DNA of 53,925 nucleotides from Candidatus Stoquefichus massiliensis AP9 (GTDB lineage Bacteria > Bacillota_I > Bacilli_A > Erysipelotrichales > Coprobacillaceae). Shown piece after piece: positions 1-7,323 of this stretch (the stretch's first letter is position 1; each line of letters opens with the position of its first letter). The notes under the pieces are model-generated. The model saw only the letters and a program-made list of their open reading frames with translations. It searched no databases and was not told the origin of the DNA. The position numbers and the translations under genes are program-made. The DNA lies in NCBI RefSeq assembly GCF_000455285.1, contig NZ_HG005291.1:145451-199375 (forward strand), given 5' to 3'.

Positions 1-1261
1 TGGCAGCACGGAAAATGATACAACCTACACAAGTAATCCAAAATGTTCTTAAAATCTGAAATAATTGGAAAGCTTTCGACTTTGTATTGATATGTAAAGT
101 TTTATTCATCCAATTAAATACTGGTCTCATCATACCACTTATGGCAATTAATAAACCATAGAAAATTCCCCAAATGATGTAGTTCCAACTTGCTCCATGC
201 CAAACACCAACCAAAAAGAACACCAATAAATTTCCTAATGCGATAGGCAATGTTCGTCCAATATGTTTACCGAATTTTTTCTTTGCAAATTTCCCAAGTT
301 TAGAAACACTCTTTGTTAGTGAAAATGGGAAAAAAACATAATCTTTCATCCATGCACCCAATGACATATGCCATCTTCTCCAAAACTCTGAGACTGTCTT
401 AGAAAAATATGGTCTGCGGAAATTCTCTGCCATTGTAATACCCATTGTTTGAGCACAACCACGAGCAATATCAATACACCCAGAAAAATCTGTATAATCT
501 TGAATTGCATACATAAAAACACCAAAAACAACACCCATACCTGAAACATGAAAATAATTATCAAAGACATAGTTCGCAATGACCGCAGCACGATCAGCAA
601 TAATCATTTTCTTAAAATATCCCCACATCATCAGTTGCAAACCAAACTTAAGGTCCTCATAACTTGCTTTTTTAGGCGCATATAACTGTGGAGCTAAATC
701 CTTATAACGTCCAATTGGTCCTTGTAAAATCTGTGGAAAAAATGAAACAAACAAAGCAACCTTTGCTAAATTTCTTTCTGGTTTTACCTTTCCCCAATAA
801 ACATCAATCACATAAGACATTGTTTGGAACGTATAAAATGAAATACCCAAAGGTAAAATTAGATTTAATTTTGGTATATTGCCTCCAAATGATAAAGAAT
901 TCAATAAGTAATTTAAATTTTCTGAAAAGAAATTAAAATATTTCAAAACAAACAAAATACCAAAATTCAAAAGCAATAAACCAACCAACATTCTTTTACG
1001 TTGACTCTTTAAATGCTTCTTATCTTCCTTAGTCACACCGTCACTTTTCTCTAATTCATGCTGTTTCCCAATATAGAGAGCAGCTAAATAAGATGTGACT
1101 GTTGTCAAAATAATAAATATGCCAAATTTCGCACTCGCATAAAAATAAAAAAAGTAACTTGATGCTAATAAAAACATCCATTTCCATTTTGCTGGTACTA
1201 TAAAACTTCCAATCACAACGATTCCAAAAAAAAGAACAAATATCAATGTATTAAACGCCAT
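1..1261 (-). CDS. MBOAT-family membrane O-acyltransferase (3' end outside window)
   Basis: The reading frame is open from an ATG at 1261 to the window edge, giving about 420 residues without the C-terminus. It is a polytopic membrane protein of the AlgI/DltB class. The central part carries FWRRWHMSLG, and further on there is VGVWHGASWNY, where the WHG histidine is the usual catalytic histidine of the family. Family members transfer acyl groups (acetyl or D-alanyl) across the membrane to cell-surface polymers, usually with an SGNH/DltD-like partner. That partner would lie beyond the left edge and cannot be seen. The ribosome site GAGGGGAAGTT is close to the start. Substrate is unknown; dltB, algI-like and patA-like roles are all possible. 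Confidence 0.85.
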   Translation of the reverse strand, partial: MAFNTLIFVLFFGIVVIGSFIVPAKWKWMFLLASSYFFYFYASAKFGIFIILTTVTSYLAALYIGKQHELEKSDGVTKEDKKHLKSQRKRMLVGLLLLNFGILFVLKYFNFFSENLNYLLNSLSFGGNIPKLNLILPLGISFYTFQTMSYVIDVYWGKVKPERNLAKVALFVSFFPQILQGPIGRYKDLAPQLYAPKKASYEDLKFGLQLMMWGYFKKMIIADRAAVIANYVFDNYFHVSGMGVVFGVFMYAIQDYTDFSGCIDIARGCAQTMGITMAENFRRPYFSKTVSEFWRRWHMSLGAWMKDYVFFPFSLTKSVSKLGKFAKKKFGKHIGRTLPIALGNLLVFFLVGVWHGASWNYIIWGIFYGLLIAISGMMRPVFNWMNKTLHINTKSKAFQLFQILRTFWITCVGCIIFRAA

Positions 1262-1533
1262 AACTTCCCCTCATCCTACTTTCACTTCTTTATAAAATAT
1301 CTTTTCATCAATAAAATAACTCAAGACATTTATCATTAACATCATGAGTATAACCGTTCATTCTTGTTATTTCAACACAATTTAATATCTTTCTCTATGA
1401 TCATATTCATTTTTCTCATTATATAGATCATTTCATATGAACATATCGTCATTATAGAACACTGTTGTGGAATTTTTGTGTACAATATTCATTTTATTTT
1501 TTAATTTTATCTCTATATTCTAGAACACAAAAA
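1262..1533. other. AT-rich intergenic region upstream of the MBOAT gene
   Basis: No gene is recognisable in this roughly 270-base stretch. On the minus strand a TATAAT at about 1454-1459 could be the -10 element of the MBOAT gene promoter, but no convincing -35 element sits at the right distance. Nothing else stands out. Confidence 0.3.
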
Positions 1534-1569
1534 GAGAATGGCGTCTACCTGTTCATAACATCCATTCTC
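1534..1569 (-). terminator. Rho-independent terminator after corA
   Basis: On the minus strand GAGAATGG pairs with CCATTCTC around a 20-base loop and is followed at once by TTTTTGTG. It lies 10 bases after the corA stop codon. The long loop makes it a slightly weak example. Confidence 0.55.
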
Positions 1570-1578
1570 ATTCACTTT

Positions 1579-2511
1579 TTAAAAAAATTTCTTTTTCTTA
1601 AACCAAACAATTAACCCAATCACAACCAATATACTGACACCAACAACAATTGGATAAGCATAGACATTATCCAATTCTGGCATATTTTTAAAATTCATAC
1701 CATACCACCCTGTTAACAATGTTAATGGCATAAATATCGTTGTGACAACTGTAAAAAATTGCATTGTTTTATTCAACTTATAATCCAATTTAGACTGATG
1801 TGCTTCATTAGCTTGATTTAAAAGTTCTCTTAACATTTGTACATTACCAGATAAACGTTCTATTCTTCTAGTAAAAATTTCAAAATAACGCATATCATCA
1901 TCTTCAAAAATATGATGATGATTCATCTGTAATTCTTCTCCAATAATAACTAAATTATCATAATAGTTTCTTAATAAAAGTAATTCTTTACTTAATTGAC
2001 GTAACTGATTTGTAAAACGGATAGATTCTTCTTCACTATCATGAATTTCTAACTCTTCAATTTCTTCTTGCAATTCTTCAATATATTGATAATCTTTAGA
2101 AATCAATTCGCTTAAAAAATAATAAACAAGACGAGTAATAGAAATACCTTTTTCTAAAACATAACCACTAGATGATTGAAAAACTTCATTAATATGATGA
2201 TCTTCATCATCAACAACGACAACCAAAAAGATATTCTTAAATATAAAAAATGCTAAAGTATCTTTTTTAACAAATACATCTCTTGCATTAATTAAATTAA
2301 TCAAACCATAATAATAATTCTTATGTGGAATAATAATATTTTCATTAATTAGAGATGTTTCTTCACAACGCATAATAGATCTTTTTGTAATATGTAATTT
2401 CTGGTAACTATTCTTTAATTCATCTAATGTCATCATTGCAATATACATATGATCATCATTTATATCTTGTATATCTACCTCTATCTTATTGTCATCAACC
2501 TGATAAATCAT
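1579..2511 (-). CDS. corA: CorA-family magnesium/divalent cation transporter
   Basis: This 310-residue protein has a long cytoplasmic N-terminal part rich in acidic and coiled-coil sequence (about residues 120-240). Two C-terminal membrane helices follow (about 250-272 and 283-303). The signature motif YGMNF, the GMN selectivity loop of the CorA family, sits between them, and the protein ends in the basic tail KKKKFF. CorA proteins form pentameric Mg2+ channels. I chose the ATG at 2511 because AAGGAG lies 6 bases before it; an upstream TTG at 2532 has no ribosome site. It lies just behind a strong terminator and so probably has its own promoter. Confidence 0.93.
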   Translation of the reverse strand: MIYQVDDNKIEVDIQDINDDHMYIAMMTLDELKNSYQKLHITKRSIMRCEETSLINENIIIPHKNYYYGLINLINARDVFVKKDTLAFFIFKNIFLVVVVDDEDHHINEVFQSSSGYVLEKGISITRLVYYFLSELISKDYQYIEELQEEIEELEIHDSEEESIRFTNQLRQLSKELLLLRNYYDNLVIIGEELQMNHHHIFEDDDMRYFEIFTRRIERLSGNVQMLRELLNQANEAHQSKLDYKLNKTMQFFTVVTTIFMPLTLLTGWYGMNFKNMPELDNVYAYPIVVGVSILVVIGLIVWFKKKKFF

Positions 2512-2530
2512 ATTCTTCTCCTTATATATC

Positions 2531-2558
2531 AAAAAATAGAGGACATCCTCTATTTTTT
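2531..2558 (-). terminator. Strong terminator overlapping the acp stop codon
   Basis: AAAAAATAGAGGA pairs perfectly with TCCTCTATTTTTT. On the minus strand the stem begins within the acyl carrier protein stop codon region and ends in a run of T, so it should end the acp transcript before corA. The A-rich flank makes it bidirectional in principle. Confidence 0.8.
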
Positions 2559-2771
2559 AGAATCAATTAAATCTAATAAATCTTGAACAGTAGAAATCTT
2601 GATTAATTCATCATCTTGAAATTCGACACCAATTTCTTCTTCTAGTTCAAAAACCAAATCGACTAAATCTAAAGAATCTATTCCTAAATCTTTAAAAGAA
2701 GATTCTTTCGTTAATGTTTTTCCTTTTAATTTTGTAGCTAATCTCTCATTAATTTTATCAAAATAATTCAT
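2550..2771 (-). CDS. Acyl carrier protein (stand-alone copy)
   Basis: A 73-residue acidic helical protein with the phosphopantetheine attachment site GIDSLDLVDL; the serine of DSL carries the prosthetic group. It is the second acyl carrier protein in the window. The other, at 16793-17020, heads the fatty acid operon and has DSLAAVEL instead. This copy has its own promoter and terminator, so it is a single-gene unit. Stand-alone copies can serve housekeeping synthesis or a special pathway, and I cannot tell which applies. The RBS GAGAGGTG lies a few bases upstream of the ATG. Confidence 0.93.
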   Translation of the reverse strand: MNYFDKINERLATKLKGKTLTKESSFKDLGIDSLDLVDLVFELEEEIGVEFQDDELIKISTVQDLLDLIDSKK

Positions 2772-2790
2772 ATTTATTCACCTCTCTCTT

Positions 2791-2818
2791 ATTATAATTG
2801 TTTTTTATAGAATTACAA
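2791..2818 (-). promoter_or_regulatory. Probable sigma-A promoter for the stand-alone acp
   Basis: On the minus strand TTGTAA (2818-2813), 16 bases, then TATAAT (2796-2791). The predicted transcript would start only about 10 bases before the ribosome site. Confidence 0.6.
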
Positions 2819-2828
2819 TGTCATTTTC

Positions 2829-3329
2829 TTACATAAAAGCTTCTTTGTTTGCTAAAACATATTCCAAATTCATTTGTCCTAAATTATCTTCATATAAATA
2901 GAATTCTCTATCTAATTCATCAAATAGCCAAGAAACATCTCGATAATCAAGATTCTCAATTTCTTCAATTCTTGCATCCTGATCTTCAGGTACAATTCCT
3001 TCTTTAAATAAACTATTTCCTTTATCAAGAATCAAAGCAGTATGTTTAGCTCCTATCTCTAATAAAGCTTCTACTGTTTCATTTGCAAAATTACCTGAAA
3101 CACTTTGATAAAAATGATAAATCCCACCATTATTCATTTCTGATTCAAAAGTTTGACAAAGATAAAATATTCTTTCAATTCCATTTAATTCATTAATCAA
3201 ATCCCCATTTTCACATTTTTCACTTATAACATTATATAAATCAGAAACGATTTCATTCTGATTCTTTCGTGCAATAATTTCACTTGCCTGTAAAGTCACA
3301 TTATCTAAAACCTCTTCATAAGTCGCCAT
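2829..3329 (-). CDS. DUF4375 (DMP19-like) domain protein
   Basis: A soluble 166-residue acidic protein. The central stretch IERIFYLCQTFESEMNNGG followed by HFYQSVSGN matches the conserved core of the DUF4375 family as I remember it. Those proteins are widespread small bacterial proteins of unknown role, often in immunity or toxin contexts. The start at 3329 is chosen because GGGAG lies about 7 bases before it; the ATG at 3344 has the ribosome site on the wrong side. It ends 57 bases before the acp start. It is divergent from tetR, and the TetR operator lies between them, so TetR may affect it too. Confidence 0.7.
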   Translation of the reverse strand: MATYEEVLDNVTLQASEIIARKNQNEIVSDLYNVISEKCENGDLINELNGIERIFYLCQTFESEMNNGGIYHFYQSVSGNFANETVEALLEIGAKHTALILDKGNSLFKEGIVPEDQDARIEEIENLDYRDVSWLFDELDREFYLYEDNLGQMNLEYVLANKEAFM

Positions 3330-3414
3330 TATATCATCTCCCATTCCATATCCTTATTTTACACTTTCTTATAGAAAAAGTATAGTTTATCTTTTGTTAG
3401 CAAGACTAACCATT

Positions 3415-3431
3415 AATGAACAATGTTCATT
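3415..3431. promoter_or_regulatory. TetR operator palindrome, copy 1
   Basis: AATGAACAATGTTCATT: 7-base arms around a 3-base centre. It overlaps the -35 element of the tetR promoter, as expected for autorepression. The reverse complement is identical to the copy at 4111-4127. Confidence 0.8.
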
Positions 3432-3457
3432 GACTTTTTATATCATTGTCTTATAAT
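3430..3457 (+). promoter_or_regulatory. Promoter of the tetR gene
   Basis: TTGACT (3430-3435), 16 bases, TATAAT (3452-3457). This is nearly consensus sigma-A. The -35 element lies on the right arm of the palindrome at 3415-3431. Confidence 0.8.
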
Positions 3458-3479
3458 ACAATTGTCAGGAGATGAAACA

Positions 3480-4088
3480 ATGCCTAGAGAAAGAAACATA
3501 TCCAAACGGGAGATTAAAGATCCTCAAATCAGAAAACAGGAAATTCTAGATACAGCAATGACATTATTTACCTATCAAGGTTATGAACAAACCTCTATGC
3601 GTGATATCGCTAAAGAAATAAATGTTTCACTTGGTTTATGTTACCGATATTTTGATAGTAAACAAGTCTTATTTCAGGAAGCCATGAATCAATATGTAGA
3701 AAATTGCTGCGCGTTATTTCTATCTGTTTTACAAAATCCCAATAAAAACTTACTTGAAAAAATAGAAATTCTTTTTCAAATGATGATTCAAGAAAAAGAT
3801 ATCCACCAATATCATCACTTCTTTCATCAACCAGAAAACAAAAATTTACATGATGAACTTTCTATGCGTATTTGTCAGCATCTCTCTCCTATTATATTAG
3901 AAGAAGTTCAAAAATATTGTCTAGATAATCATCTCAAAATCAACCACCCTGACTACCTTATTCAATTTCTTACCTATGGACAAATTGGGCTTTTGTCTCA
4001 TACTGATATGCCAAATCTAGAAATTGCTCAAAGTATGAAAAACTATATGATGATTTTATTAAAACACGAAATGAACCCTGATAATTAA
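3480..4088 (+). CDS. TetR/AcrR-family transcriptional repressor
   Basis: A 202-residue regulator. The N-terminal helix-turn-helix covers about residues 20-65 and includes TLFTYQGYEQTSMRDIAKEI then GLCYRYFDSKQVLF, the classic TetR pattern. The rest is a variable helical ligand-binding domain. The start at 3480 follows AGGAGATGAAACA; an upstream in-frame TTG at 3423 lies inside the promoter and is rejected. A 17-bp palindrome overlaps its own promoter and the same sequence recurs directly before the next gene, so it most likely represses itself and the methyltransferase. The ligand is unknown. Confidence 0.92.
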   Translation: MPRERNISKREIKDPQIRKQEILDTAMTLFTYQGYEQTSMRDIAKEINVSLGLCYRYFDSKQVLFQEAMNQYVENCCALFLSVLQNPNKNLLEKIEILFQMMIQEKDIHQYHHFFHQPENKNLHDELSMRICQHLSPIILEEVQKYCLDNHLKINHPDYLIQFLTYGQIGLLSHTDMPNLEIAQSMKNYMMILLKHEMNPDN

Positions 4089-4098
4089 TCAGGGTTCA
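4072..4098 (+). terminator. Intercistronic hairpin at the tetR stop codon
   Basis: TGAACCCTGAT pairs perfectly with ATCAGGGTTCA around a 5-base loop that contains the tetR stop codon. There is no T run, so it is not a classical terminator. It could act as an mRNA-stabilising or attenuating hairpin between tetR and the methyltransferase gene. Confidence 0.5.
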
Positions 4099-4110
4099 AC
4101 CAAATATATG

Positions 4111-4127
4111 AATGAACATTGTTCATT
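4111..4127. promoter_or_regulatory. TetR operator palindrome, copy 2
   Basis: AATGAACATTGTTCATT, the exact reverse complement of the operator at 3415-3431. It sits 15 bases before the methyltransferase start and directly before its ribosome site. I see no good -10/-35 pair here, so bound repressor may block transcription coming from tetR. Confidence 0.78.
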
Positions 4128-4142
4128 GAAAGGAAAAATACT

Positions 4143-4751
4143 ATGAAAAACAGAAAAGAATTATCAAAACAAGCTTTTAATCAGCAGGCACTAACTTACG
4201 ATCATGATATCAAAGGTGTTCATGCCAGAAAACTTTATCCTCATATGTTACAAGAAATGATTCACATCTATGGGCAGGATATTTTAGATTTAGGATGTGG
4301 TACCGCCGAGTTAATGTATCAGGTCATTCGTGAAGATTCTTCACGAAATATAATTGGTTTAGATTTATCAGAAGAAATGTTAAAAATTGCTGAAAATAAA
4401 TTAGGTAATAAAGCCACTTTTATTTTAGGTGATGCTGAACATTTACCATTTGCTGATCAATCCTTTGATATTGTCTACTGTAATGACTCATTTCATCATT
4501 ATCCTCATCCCCAGTTTGTTCTTTCTGAGGTTTATCGTGTCTTAAAGCCTGGAGGGACACTGTTAATTGGTGACTGTTATCAAATAGGCGTAGCGAGATG
4601 GATAATGAATTTATTTATGAGATTTTCAACGGAAGGTGATATTAAAATTTACTCAAAAAAGGAAATGTATGCTCTTATGAGTGAATATTTTCATGAATTA
4701 AGATGGTATAAAGTTGATGGAGAATCTTTTATCATGAAAGGTAAAAAATAA
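4143..4751 (+). CDS. Class I SAM-dependent methyltransferase (UbiE-like)
   Basis: A 202-residue enzyme with the Rossmann-fold SAM-binding motifs in order: DILDLGCGTAEL (motif I), IGLDLSEEML, GDAEHLPFADQSFDIVYC (motif IV) and EVYRVLKPGGTLLIGD (post-motif). Family members methylate small molecules, and the substrate cannot be read from the sequence. The ATG at 4143 follows AAAGGA; the upstream TTG at 4119 lies inside the operator. It overlaps the next gene by one base (TAATG), so the two are translationally coupled and probably under TetR control. Confidence 0.88.
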   Translation: MKNRKELSKQAFNQQALTYDHDIKGVHARKLYPHMLQEMIHIYGQDILDLGCGTAELMYQVIREDSSRNIIGLDLSEEMLKIAENKLGNKATFILGDAEHLPFADQSFDIVYCNDSFHHYPHPQFVLSEVYRVLKPGGTLLIGDCYQIGVARWIMNLFMRFSTEGDIKIYSKKEMYALMSEYFHELRWYKVDGESFIMKGKK

Positions 4752-5128
4752 TGTCACTCACAATATCAATGCAAAAATATTTAATTACGATTTATCTTCT
4801 ATCACTTCAAAATTCTCATGTTCATCAAATTGATATTGCTATATCACTTGGTTATTCAAAGGCTAGTGTTTATCGTGCAATTCAATTGCTTTTACAGGCC
4901 CACTATATTTCTATTACCACTCACAATATCTCTTTAACACCCCTAGGACAACAAACAGTTAATCATTTCATTAATGAATATCAATTCTTTTACAAATTAC
5001 TTATCCAACATGAATTTTCTCATTATGAGGCACAAAACTATGCCTTAAAACTAATGAATGCTGTTGACCAAACATTTATCCAAAAGATTCATAGTTATCA
5101 TGAAAAAATAGGTATTCATCTGCTATAG
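4751..5128 (+). CDS. DtxR/MntR-like winged-helix regulator
   Basis: A 125-residue protein with a winged helix at about residues 8-68: YLITIYLLSLQ, then DIAISLGYSKASVYRAIQLL, then SLTPLGQQ. A C-terminal segment, SHYEAQNYALKLMNAVDQTF, resembles the metal-binding and dimerisation domain of DtxR/MntR repressors (the E..A...E/H pattern). It is shorter than typical DtxR proteins and lacks the SH3 domain, as MntR does. Metal ligands are only partly recognisable. Its start overlaps the methyltransferase stop. The pairing of a TetR-controlled methyltransferase with a metalloregulator-like protein is unusual. Confidence 0.7.
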   Translation: MSLTISMQKYLITIYLLSLQNSHVHQIDIAISLGYSKASVYRAIQLLLQAHYISITTHNISLTPLGQQTVNHFINEYQFFYKLLIQHEFSHYEAQNYALKLMNAVDQTFIQKIHSYHEKIGIHLL

Positions 5129-5143
5129 ATGAACACCTATTTT
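5104..5143. terminator. Bidirectional terminator between convergent genes
   Basis: AAAATAGGTATTCATC pairs with GATGAACACCTATTTT with one mismatch around a 7-base loop. It overlaps both stop codons (5126-5128 plus, 5139-5137 minus) and has A/T runs on both sides, so it can end transcription from either direction. Confidence 0.75.
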
Positions 5144-5892
5144 ATAATTTCATAAACAATATAAGAGTGATCAAATTGATATCCTAATTTTCTAGCTAAA
5201 GCTAAAGAAATTTGATTATGTGCATCCCAACTTGGATATATATTTCTTTTTAAACATTCTAATATGAGTTTTGCTGCACATATTTTCGCTAGACCTTTTC
5301 CTTGATAATTAGGATGTGTATCCACTTCTATTTCTATACCTTCTAAATAATAAGTATAAGAAGATGCTCCAGATATTATTTCTTGATTTTTCATAATTAC
5401 ACACCCTAATCCATACTTTTGATATACATCATAAGTCTTAAATTGACTACATAAATCATGAAATGGCTCATAGGAAGATGCCATAATTTTATGATAACAT
5501 TCTTGATCTATCATTTTCAATTTATATTGTCCATCTAATCCAGTAACCAATGATTGAAGGTATTCAACATCAAAAATATCTTTTTCCTTTAATGTTGCAT
5601 AGCGCTGATGATGTGTCGCATTCATACCATAAACATCCTTAATCAATAAAGACCACGCTTCATTTTGAGGAACCATAATCACAAAATCACTTTTGATATT
5701 TTTCACCAACTCAATACAGGGAACACCTGCATACAAATAAAAATCAGCAATCAAAATCTGTGCGGATTGTGGATTTTCTTGATTATCTACATAGCATTCT
5801 CCCATACACCCCTGCAAATATGAATAAATCATAGTCTCATGCCATCCTTCAAATAATTCTGTTACTTTTTGAGGATTATCACATAAAATCAT
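5137..5892 (-). CDS. GNAT-family N-acetyltransferase
   Basis: A 251-residue protein of the two-part GNAT type (GNAT_acetyltran). The C-terminal half carries the acetyl-CoA-binding motif A around HPNYQGKGLAK, followed by NQISLALARKLGYQF near the end. The N-terminal half has no clear motif. Substrate is unknown; family members acetylate amino groups of small molecules or antibiotics. The ATG at 5892 is chosen because AGAGGTGA lies about 6 bases upstream; the GTG at 5901 overlaps that ribosome site. It diverges from birA, with 53 bases between the starts. Confidence 0.8.
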   Translation of the reverse strand: MILCDNPQKVTELFEGWHETMIYSYLQGCMGECYVDNQENPQSAQILIADFYLYAGVPCIELVKNIKSDFVIMVPQNEAWSLLIKDVYGMNATHHQRYATLKEKDIFDVEYLQSLVTGLDGQYKLKMIDQECYHKIMASSYEPFHDLCSQFKTYDVYQKYGLGCVIMKNQEIISGASSYTYYLEGIEIEVDTHPNYQGKGLAKICAAKLILECLKRNIYPSWDAHNQISLALARKLGYQFDHSYIVYEIIK

Positions 5893-5910
5893 CTTACTCA
5901 CCTCTTTTGC

Positions 5911-5939
5911 TTTCCATTATAACAAATACTCGCTATAAT
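5911..5939 (+). promoter_or_regulatory. birA promoter implying a leaderless mRNA
   Basis: TTTCCA (5911-5916), 17 bases, TATAAT (5934-5939). The birA ATG begins only 7 bases after the -10 element, where transcription should start. No ribosome site is present upstream of the ATG. Confidence 0.6.
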
Positions 5940-5945
5940 AAAAAC

Positions 5946-6893
5946 ATGGAAAAACAAATATTACGAATATTAACAAAAAAACAGGGACACTTTATTTCCG
6001 GGCAGGAAATCAGTAACAAATTAAATGTCTCAAGAATGACAATATCTACATATATGAAGAAATTAAAAGAGAAAGGATATCAAATTGTCACTTCAACAAA
6101 AAAAGGATATTGTTTAACATTAGACAATGATATTATTTTCAGTGATGATATCAAAAAACAACTTCATTCCTTTTATCAAAACATTGAATATTATGATGAA
6201 GTCACTTCAACAAATTTACTAATGAAAACAGGAAATTATCAACAAGGTGATATTATTATTGCTGATAGTCAAACTGCTGGTCAAGGAAGAAATGGCAGAA
6301 CTTTTTATTCACCAAAACAAAAAGGCATCTATCTTTCTTTTTTACTCAAACCACAACGTTCTATCTATGATTCATTAAAAATCACTTCCTGTTGTGCTGT
6401 TGCACTCATCAAAACTATCAAGAAGAATTATTCACTTGAGCCAACCATCAAATGGGTCAATGACATCATGTTAGGAGACTTGAAAATAGCTGGTATTCTT
6501 TGTGAAGCAACATTAGAAATGAATACTGCTCAAATTGAAAATATGATTGTCGGAGTTGGACTCAATGTTCATCATTATGATATGCCTCATGAATTACAAG
6601 GGATTGCTGGCTGTATTGAAGATGATTTGCAAAGTTTTGTTCCACGACAAAAAATCATCATAGATTTTCTGAATATTTTCTATGATGATTATTCAAAATT
6701 ATCTTCTTTATCATTTCTTGACATCTATCGTCAATCCTCTTATGTCTTACATCAAAACATTACAGTATTTGAAAATAACACAACTTATCCAGCCTATGTG
6801 GCCTCTATTAATGATGATTCCAGTCTAACAATCATTGTTAATGATCAAGAAAAGATTCTCCAATCAGGTGAAGTCAGCATTCGGAAAAACTAA
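5946..6893 (+). CDS. birA: Bifunctional biotin-protein ligase / biotin repressor BirA
   Basis: A 315-residue protein. The N-terminal winged helix (about 1-60: GQEISNKLNVSRMTISTYMKKL) is the DNA-binding half of class II BirA. The catalytic domain follows, with SQTAGQGRNGRTFYSP (biotinoyl-AMP loop), KWVNDIML (KWPND-like lysine) and VGVGLNVHH. The small C-terminal domain ends at residue 315. It attaches biotin to AccB, which is encoded in the neighbouring fatty acid operon, and represses biotin genes when biotin is plentiful. The start agrees with other BirA N-termini and has no ribosome site. Its stop codon overlaps the fabZ stop codon on the other strand. Confidence 0.93.
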   Translation: MEKQILRILTKKQGHFISGQEISNKLNVSRMTISTYMKKLKEKGYQIVTSTKKGYCLTLDNDIIFSDDIKKQLHSFYQNIEYYDEVTSTNLLMKTGNYQQGDIIIADSQTAGQGRNGRTFYSPKQKGIYLSFLLKPQRSIYDSLKITSCCAVALIKTIKKNYSLEPTIKWVNDIMLGDLKIAGILCEATLEMNTAQIENMIVGVGLNVHHYDMPHELQGIAGCIEDDLQSFVPRQKIIIDFLNIFYDDYSKLSSLSFLDIYRQSSYVLHQNITVFENNTTYPAYVASINDDSSLTIIVNDQEKILQSGEVSIRKN

Positions 6894-7321
6894 TCTCCTA
6901 CAGCACACATGATTTCACCTGTCACAGCAATTTCATTTTCAACTCTTGCTTCAATGGTGGCAAAATAAATGCCACCTTTTTCTTTTGTTAAAGTGACTGT
7001 CATTGTTAAAACGTCACCTGGAATCACTTGTTTTCTAAAACGTGCTTTATTAATCCCCGCAAAGAAAGCAATTTTTCCCTTGTTTTCTTCCTTAGAAAGT
7101 AATAATACACAACCTGTTTGAGCTAACGCTTCAATAATAAGAACACCAGGCATCACATGTTTATCTGGAAAATGTCCTAAAAACTGCATCTCATTAGCAG
7201 TCACACATTTTCTTCCAACAATCATTTTGCCATCTTCACTTATACTTTCAACACAATCAACTAATAAAAATGGATAACGATGAGGAATAATTTTTTGAAT
7301 ATCATTTGAATTATATAACAT
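6890..7321 (-). CDS. fabZ: 3-hydroxyacyl-ACP dehydratase FabZ
   Basis: A 143-residue hotdog-fold enzyme that dehydrates 3-hydroxyacyl-ACP to trans-2-enoyl-ACP. The catalytic histidine and glutamate are in LGHFPDKHVMPGVLIIEALAQ-type sequence: H of GHFP and E of IEALAQ. The start at 7321 follows GGGAGGATTAATC; the GTG at 7336 overlaps the fabF end and is less likely. It is the last gene of the operon and lies 2 bases after the fabF stop codon. No FabA or FabM homologue is present, so if unsaturated fatty acids are made here, either this FabZ or the FabX-like protein must supply the cis bond. Confidence 0.95.
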   Translation of the reverse strand: MLYNSNDIQKIIPHRYPFLLVDCVESISEDGKMIVGRKCVTANEMQFLGHFPDKHVMPGVLIIEALAQTGCVLLLSKEENKGKIAFFAGINKARFRKQVIPGDVLTMTVTLTKEKGGIYFATIEARVENEIAVTGEIMCAVGD

Positions 7322-7323
7322 GA

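Noticed and set aside
2531-2532. Start of corA at the TTG at 2532
   Set aside because: It lies within the acp terminator and lacks a ribosome site, whereas the ATG at 2511 has AAGGAG at the right distance.
4072-4098. Classical terminator for tetR
   Set aside because: The 11-bp stem has no T run on the plus strand, so it is listed only as an intercistronic hairpin.
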